From assembly GCA_963971225.1 (NCBI GenBank), contig OZ020268.1:14175032-14239031 (forward strand): 64,000 nucleotides of DNA. Reading direction: 5' to 3'. Under the pieces are notes generated by a model. That model did not search any database. It worked only from the letters and a program-made list of their open reading frames with translations, and was not told where the DNA came from. Below, in pieces: positions 57,884 through 64,000 of this stretch. Within the stretch, counting starts at the first letter, position 1; every line of letters starts with the position of its first letter. The translations under genes and the position numbers were made by a program. This DNA comes from Melieria omissa (lineage: Eukaryota > Arthropoda > Insecta > Diptera > Ulidiidae).

Positions 57884-60800
57884 GTTGTTTGTTTACGGTT
57901 GGCCGGCAGCGGAACAATCAGCGCGCGGCTGTGTCAACTGAAAATTAAAATGCGACGGGGAAGAGGAATTTAGTAGTGAATTTTTTAGTGTGATTTATTA
58001 AAATTTCTCCACGAAAGATTCATTAGCGATGTTAGGCAAATAATTGTCTGTGATAGAGAAAATTATAAATCGCATTGATTGGATGGCAGCTGTTGTTGGC
58101 GAACGTGTGCGCGCGGTTTGAAGATACTTCCACCAGCTGGCATTGGCATTTGGTTTTGCTGCAGATGTGCATTAGTGCACAGACAAATAGACAAACAAAC
58201 AGATGGACAGACGTGCTGATAAACAGGCGGACAGACGATTTTGAATAAATTGGCAGTGTTACGACAGCAATGACTCCTCCGTACCATCATTAAAGCCAAC
58301 ATGGTGTTTGGCAACATGACCAACATGAGATAAGCGCTGCTAAAGGCATTCAAAGTGCATTGTGGGATGTTGAGATTGATAAATGGTGCACCGTGCATAA
58401 TACATAAGAATAATAAGAATTGTATATACATATGTATGTAAGTAACTTTTTACTGCATCGTCAAGATTGAGCTAAATATTTGGCATTTAAAAATGACGAA
58501 TAAGAGTAAAATGTCCAATACATTTGAAGCAAAAAAAGGGAAAATTATGATTTTGAAACCTTTTCCACGTTACTATACAAAAGCTGATTTTCAAGTCTTC
58601 AACGCTTTTTCAAGAACTTGAAATCATTTACGCGTCGATATTCCCAAGAAAAACGAGGATGGAGCTTCTTGAAGCCATTTGTCTCGCTTATACCACTTAC
58701 ATATACAGTAAATAAGTGCGTATGAACCGATCAAGATGCAAAGCCAACCTGAATATTTTGTGCCTATACTTTTAAACGGAATCATAATCAAATATCGTCT
58801 TGGACTGCTTTTGCTGCACGTTTTATGGTTACAGCCCGTTATTTGCTTGGCTGTTCGCAAGCAAAACTTGTGCCAAAAAATGTGTGCAACTGTGGCTGCG
58901 TGTATATGCATTTATTTTCGTCTTTTTGTGTAACGGAAATGAAAGAGAAATGCTGCCGAAATGCGAGTGCGCTACACATGTGCGTGCGTACCGACCAAAC
59001 GGCATACCTACTCACCCGTCTACCCACCAGCCGGTGCGAGTAAAAGTGAACGAGTCACTTTCTCCGCGTCCGCTGCAATTTTCGGACAAACCTTAATCAG
59101 CAAGGAGCATCTTCAGCTTCCTTGCGGCAGCGATTTTACTCTTCGGCGCGCACACTTCTCTACTTAATTTAATGTAAGCCGACACAACGCCTGGCGATGT
59201 TGCAAAACCGACGACACTGGCAGGCCGTATCGACCACTGTTGCTGCCGCACTGCAGCCGGGCCGACAATGTAAGCAGCATTGACGGCAATGCCAACAACG
59301 AAGATGTTGATGCTTTAATTCGCCACACTGTGTGCAGGCACAGCGAATGCCACCACCGAAAATCAACAATATTCAGACAAAACGCGATAAGCGGCAGCAC
59401 AGCAATAACAACAGCATCGGCAGCAACAGCAACAGCAACACTGTTGTAGCATGAATAATGGTGGCGTTGTATGTAGCATTGCATGGCGACGGCACACGGA
59501 TAACCTCTGTGCGACATTGAAATGGCATCGCAACTGTTGCAACAGCGCTGCGCTGGAAGTGGCAACAGCGCAATTTCACCGAAAGAAATTTCTCAAAGAA
59601 ATGTTCGTTTGACAGCATGCGACTTTGTCACGTCTGCAGCCGTTACGTGTTACGTGTTGCTTGCAACATCGACGCATGCGCGCATGCGCATCCATCCGTC
59701 CATTCATTGACAGTGTGGCAGGCAGGCAGTGGCAGCGGCAGCGAGTGCCGCTCTCGCTTACACATAAATTTACCGCTGATCAGATGTGAGACTTTTGCTT
59801 TTTAATTCAACGTGCTTTTTGTATTTGGCTGCTGTGGAGTGAGGGTTGTTGTTGTTGTGGGCGACGGAAGTAAAAGTGCAATGGCTGCAAATCGATGTGT
59901 GCGCAGGTGCTGCCTGAAAAAATATGTCGCTGCTTGACCTCTGCCAAATGGCCATGCAGGTGTGTCCCTGTCAAGCCGATTATTGTCGTAATAAATTTTC
60001 AGCATTCATTGTTTTGTATTTGTAATGTGCGTTGAGTAATTGCGCATCTCTGTGTAGCTGTAGCTGGTGCAGAGGTCATCAAAAGTTGAAAAAGAGACAT
60101 GCATGAAATCAAAAGACTTGAGCAACAAACTCTGCAGCGAGCGAGATGAGTGACCGAGTTCGTCGCTCAAGTCTTTCGTTTTCACTGCCAACTACTAGAA
60201 CACCGTGAAATGAGGCCAACTGGAACAAGTACGTGCAAATATGTACGCGCAATGCGAAGCTACTTCAATACAAAAACAAACATCGTAAATATGCCAAACC
60301 TAAAGAAACAGTGAAAAAGAGTTTTTACGGCGCGCCAACAAGCGGCAATTAAATTTTCAGTATCCGACATTTCTATTTTACAGAATTTAATGCAGCATCT
60401 GCTGCTGCTCGGCTTGTAAGCTGCCGGCCGTCGTTCACAACTTCAGCTACAATAAATTACCATAGCAAAAATGTCTATGAACCGAGTATTAATTATGTTT
60501 CTCAACGTTTTTGGGTAATGATTTCGTAACCAGCCGCTTAATGGACAGAGCTGATGGCCAGAAGAAATGGAAAACCGCGCAATAAAAAGTAGGGGAAAAC
60601 ATGAAACTAATGGATTGTTCCGAAAATGAGGCGTAATTTGCTAATGGTCGATTTTGCATGTGCGCTCCCGTTGTTATTGTCGGCCATTTAGCGCTTCCCG
60701 CGCGAGTTGCGGCAATGGGACTGGCACTGCGGCGCTCAAACAAGAGGGGAATCGCATGAAATGAATGAAGTCGCTGTTTGGGAATCGCATGAAATTTCAC

Positions 60801-61345
60801 GCTGATCTTTTTAAAACAGAGAAATGAAGCTGAAATTCAAGCAAAACACCCATGTCGCCGGATGTTTTCATGAAAGAAATGTGTCTTAATTCAAAATGCC
60901 GAAATGTATCGCAATTATGCGCAGACAATTTTGCATTTTGGCTAAAGATTTAAAGCTACTTTTCATATAAAGTTGATTGAAATCACTTGTCAGATTAAGT
61001 AATCCGATTTTGATTTAAATGAGTTGAACAAATTGAATGAGATTATGTATTGCGAAAAGTGATTGTATAATTAGTGACCCCGTTTACTTTGGGTAGTTTT
61101 TAATTATTTTGCTTTGCTTAACAAGAAAAAATAACTAGTCAAATGTTTTGAAAGCAATGCACAGTAACTTGACTCTAGTTGTTACAATTACAATTTTAAA
61201 GAAAGTCACAGTTCATTTAATTGTATTTGCGACTATAATCAGAGGTTAGTTGTAAGAGAAGACAAATGCAGTTGAAATTCTAAGATCTTTTTTATAAGTT
61301 AAGCTCTTTTTCACGACATATGTAAGTTTCGTAAGATTTGAATGC
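57884..61345. other. upstream/intronic region of harmonin-like gene
   Basis: A 3' splice site (TTTTAATTTTCAG ending at 57938 on the minus strand) shows that a leader exon lies further right, but I cannot place it. Candidate promoter-like balanced stretches are at 58.95-59.75 and 60.1-60.4 kb. No coding exon recognised. A CAACAG-rich run lies at 59400-59450. Confidence 0.4.
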
Positions 61346-61430
61346 TTGTAGGTATAGTGATTTAGTCATCAGTGTATCATGATTATTGGATCATGGTTCG
61401 AACCACACCCGTGTTTGACCTCTGAGAGTA
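61346..61430 (+). mobile_element. degenerate tRNA-like SINE head
   Basis: A perfect B box GGTTCGAACC at 61395-61404 is preceded by an A-box-like TATAGTGATTTAGTCATCA at 61353-61371, with tRNA-like spacing and a TTGGATCATGGTTCG arm. It is followed by TCTGAGAGT. Too many mismatches in the stems for a working tRNA. No tail or target duplication identified. Confidence 0.5.
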
Positions 61431-63395
61431 CAATAATAGGGAAATTTCAGTTTCGCGTTCTCTATTCACTGTTCAAATTAAACTGGAAAATTTTTTGCCA
61501 GTGTAGAAATTTGTTTACACTACTTAGTTTACCGCGCAATTTGACCCTCTCTTGCCGTAGCCTTCATATTTTTCCTAACTCATCTGAACTGGTTACGTCT
61601 TGCAATATTAAAAAATAATTTTCTCCAGCTGCCAAAGCAAAATGAAAATAATTCGTCTGCGGCGCTGAAATTACCATTCCGATATAATTATTTCGAAAAC
61701 GTGAATGCCTTTCCTGCCATTACCGAACGTGAGTTTGCGCATGCGCTTCACCTCAAGTCTGCCCGAAATAGTGCACGTTCACATGCCCGGCCGCAAATGC
61801 AGGGCTGCGTTCACACTTCGGCTGCCCTAATGGCTACCGGTACTGCTGGCTGGTTGGACGGTCTCGCCGATAGGGCAGTGCCGAGTCAGCGACACTTTCT
61901 ATGCTGATTAATTACAATTGGGAATTTCTATTATTGTGCGCGTAGCCGTTGTTGTGCTCATTGCTTTTGTTTTTGTTGTCGCTGTGAAGATTTTTTTATT
62001 TATTCGAATTAAAATTACTGCACAAAAATATTTTCGCCGCACGCTCAAAGGCAGCGCAATGGAGGAAGCCGAGTTCAAAACAAGCTAAATTGTGGTTTCT
62101 TTCATTGTAAACAAGAGAGGCAGCGGCCATTACTTTTAACACCGCTGAGACTTTCACTGGAATCGCTGACAACGGCCGCAGCAGCAGCCGTAGCGCGCGC
62201 ACTATCAGCAAACTTTTAAGAAGCTAAAAGAATGTGACGGTCACTTGTGCCTGACGTCGCTGCTGCGCATTCACTCAAATTATATGCGACAGCAGCGACA
62301 ACAGCAACATTTGAGAGTTCATCAACATGTTCAACTTTGGCGAGGCGCGAGCTCGCACTTTTACTGTACTTGCAAAAACTGTGCAGAACAACAAATTATA
62401 ATTTTATGCCAAAAACATGAAATAATAAACATTAACGCTCGACTACAATTTTCAGTCGATGGCTCCACACTGCTCGCTTTGATTCGCTCAATAATTAGCT
62501 GGTCCGATACAAATTTCACAACTTTTAATTTGGCTAATTCGTGCAATTTTATAGCGATTTCCAAAAAGGTATACAATTACGTGAAAAAGTGAAATTGTTT
62601 GCCAATACGCCGTAGAATCAAGCAGGCACTGGTGCATAACAACAACATTCGCAACAAAAACACCAGCAGAGGCAATGGCGACAGGAGGAGCGACGGCTGC
62701 TTCAGTGCCGTCCAGAGTATTGGATTCGCTTCATTTGCCGCAACCGAGACGTGCACTGCCGATTACCTTTGTAAATAAATAAAAATATAAGTTTGTGCGT
62801 TTGTATGTTTGTCTGTCTGTCGGTTCAGCAGCTCGCTTGTGTTTGCTGTGCGTGCGGCAGCGCTTTATGCGTGAAAGTCGTAAAATGCGTGCGACCTACA
62901 TTCAAGTTCAAGTTTGCAGCCCGAGCTGCAGCAAGTGCAACAGCTGCAGCCGACAGTCAGCCACCAGCAAGCAATAACAAACAACAAACAGCAAGCCGCT
63001 TATGACAATAATGACGCACTTGGAATTTGCGATGCTGCCGCCGCTGCTGGCTGCCACTCACTCAGATGTCCAAATGTCCAGTTGTCTGTCTGCTTGTTTG
63101 CTTCTTTGTCTGTCGGTATGTGTGCCTCTCTGTTTACGCATCTGATTGCCAGAGTTATTTCCATGACACATTAAAATTAACAACAACAGACACGTAATGT
63201 TAAGATGAAAAATGATGAGTTTGCTCGAGTTAAGAAACAGCGAAATCGCCATCAAAAAGTGTAACAAGATGTGCGAATATGCTATGCAGAGTTTTGTTTT
63301 TAAACAATTTTTCTAAACGCATGCCGTGAGATGTTGATGAAGGTAAACTTTTGAGATGAATTACTGAAATTATTCAAAGTTAGAATTGTAAGGGA
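61431..63395. other. non-coding, no gene recognised
   Basis: Balanced stretches at 61.7-61.9, 62.0-62.35 and 62.6-63.1 kb, with CAG/CAA and CTGT runs, look like promoter or leader DNA. No frame has a domain. Confidence 0.4.
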
Positions 63396-63397
63396 GA

Positions 63398-63812
63398 GGG
63401 CTGGGTTGTGAACCAGGCTGGGGTGTGAACCATTGCCGTTTTTTCTTTCCCTAATTGACATATCGCCAATCCTTCAACTGTCAATTTTGTCTTATGATAT
63501 GACTCTGCTCTGTGGTTACACCGAAGTACAAACACGTATTGCTTGTGGCAGCAATCGAGTTTGAAAGACATCGTGTTTGAAAATCGACTGCGAAAACTTG
63601 TTGGCTTTTTTTTAAAGTGCTATCTTAGTGACTGAGCTTATTGCAAAAAGGTCAGTGTAATACATGTTTATTTAGTGTTTTGATTCTATTTTACGATGCA
63701 ATATTTGTTTATGTCGAATTATGATTGGAAGTGTCGTTTATTTTAAAGTTTCCAAAATGGCATCGTGGTTGGGCTGTGAACCACTGAGGTGGCTGGGTTA
63801 TGAACCACCTGT
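63398..63812. repeat. cluster of TGTGAACCA direct repeats
   Basis: Two pairs of a roughly 15-bp word, GGCTGGGTTGTGAACCA and variants, lie at 63401-63432 and 63767-63809, all in the same direction, about 370 bp apart. Each pair is followed by a T-rich run (GTTTTTTC, GTTTTTCG). Function unknown; it could be part of a dispersed repeat. Confidence 0.6.
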
Positions 63813-64000
63813 TTTTCGTACTACATTTGTTCTAACACTGTCAAATATGGACGGATATATTAAAATAAAGTCATTTTATATAATTTAACTCGATTTCGTT
63901 GTGTTCACTTGAAGTGAGCCAATACGAGAACACGTTCGTATTTCACATGCAAACATTCCGACACAGATTAGGATGAAAATTTAAAAAATTGAGCAGTTTC
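63813..64000. other. right end of window, no feature
   Basis: AT-rich, nothing recognised. Confidence 0.5.

Noticed and set aside
61395..61404. Functional tRNA gene at the perfect B box
   Set aside because: The acceptor and anticodon stems do not pair; better explained as a decayed SINE head.

Overview
The window is nuclear DNA from a higher dipteran, most likely a tephritid fruit fly. Genes have several exons with short GT-AG introns. They are separated by long AT-rich stretches with (CA)n, CAA and CAG runs, and the proteins closely resemble Drosophila families. There are no operons, rRNA or CRISPR arrays. The tephritid assignment is an inference from the protein family members and the repeat content. 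I recall the Drosophila homologues of raptor, Mipp2, the THEM6-like pair and Tsp5D as X-linked neighbours, but I could not check this.

Layout: 0-15 kb is gene-poor. It holds an internally deleted DD41D mariner, the first coding exon of an unidentified minus-strand type II membrane protein (3306-3912), a tRNA-headed SINE, a palindromic repeat and a pogo-like element with a second MITE inside it. At 15.2-22.6 kb lies a Mipp2-like inositol polyphosphate phosphatase, and the complete raptor gene (TORC1 scaffold) sits inside its second intron on the same strand. At 25.5-28.9 kb are two tandem THEM6-like hotdog-fold genes. From 29.3 to 34.7 kb there is a run of DNA transposons: a piggyBac-like MITE, a dead mariner, and a TA-flanked element carrying a nested TTAA-flanked element. 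The tetraspanin Tsp5D occupies 39.8-41.7 kb. A probable leader exon lies near 36.8 kb and a large inverted repeat lies in between. A small minus-strand secreted-protein gene (43.3-44.8 kb) and a plus-strand FAM71/GARIN-like gene (46.4-47.4 kb) follow. At 47.9-57.9 kb a minus-strand two-PDZ scaffold gene resembles harmonin (USH1C). Its introns contain a short alternative first exon, an AACTAGTT-rich repeat element and a Tc1 deletion derivative. From 58 to 64 kb I see no coding gene, only a degenerate tRNA-like SINE head and a small direct-repeat cluster.

The genes are unrelated housekeeping or signalling loci. The nested raptor/Mipp2 pair and the density of non-autonomous DNA transposons, two of them nested in others, are the most notable points. 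All splice sites were placed by eye from GT/AG signals, reading frame and family similarity, so boundaries may be off by a base or two and untranslated exons are mostly unknown.
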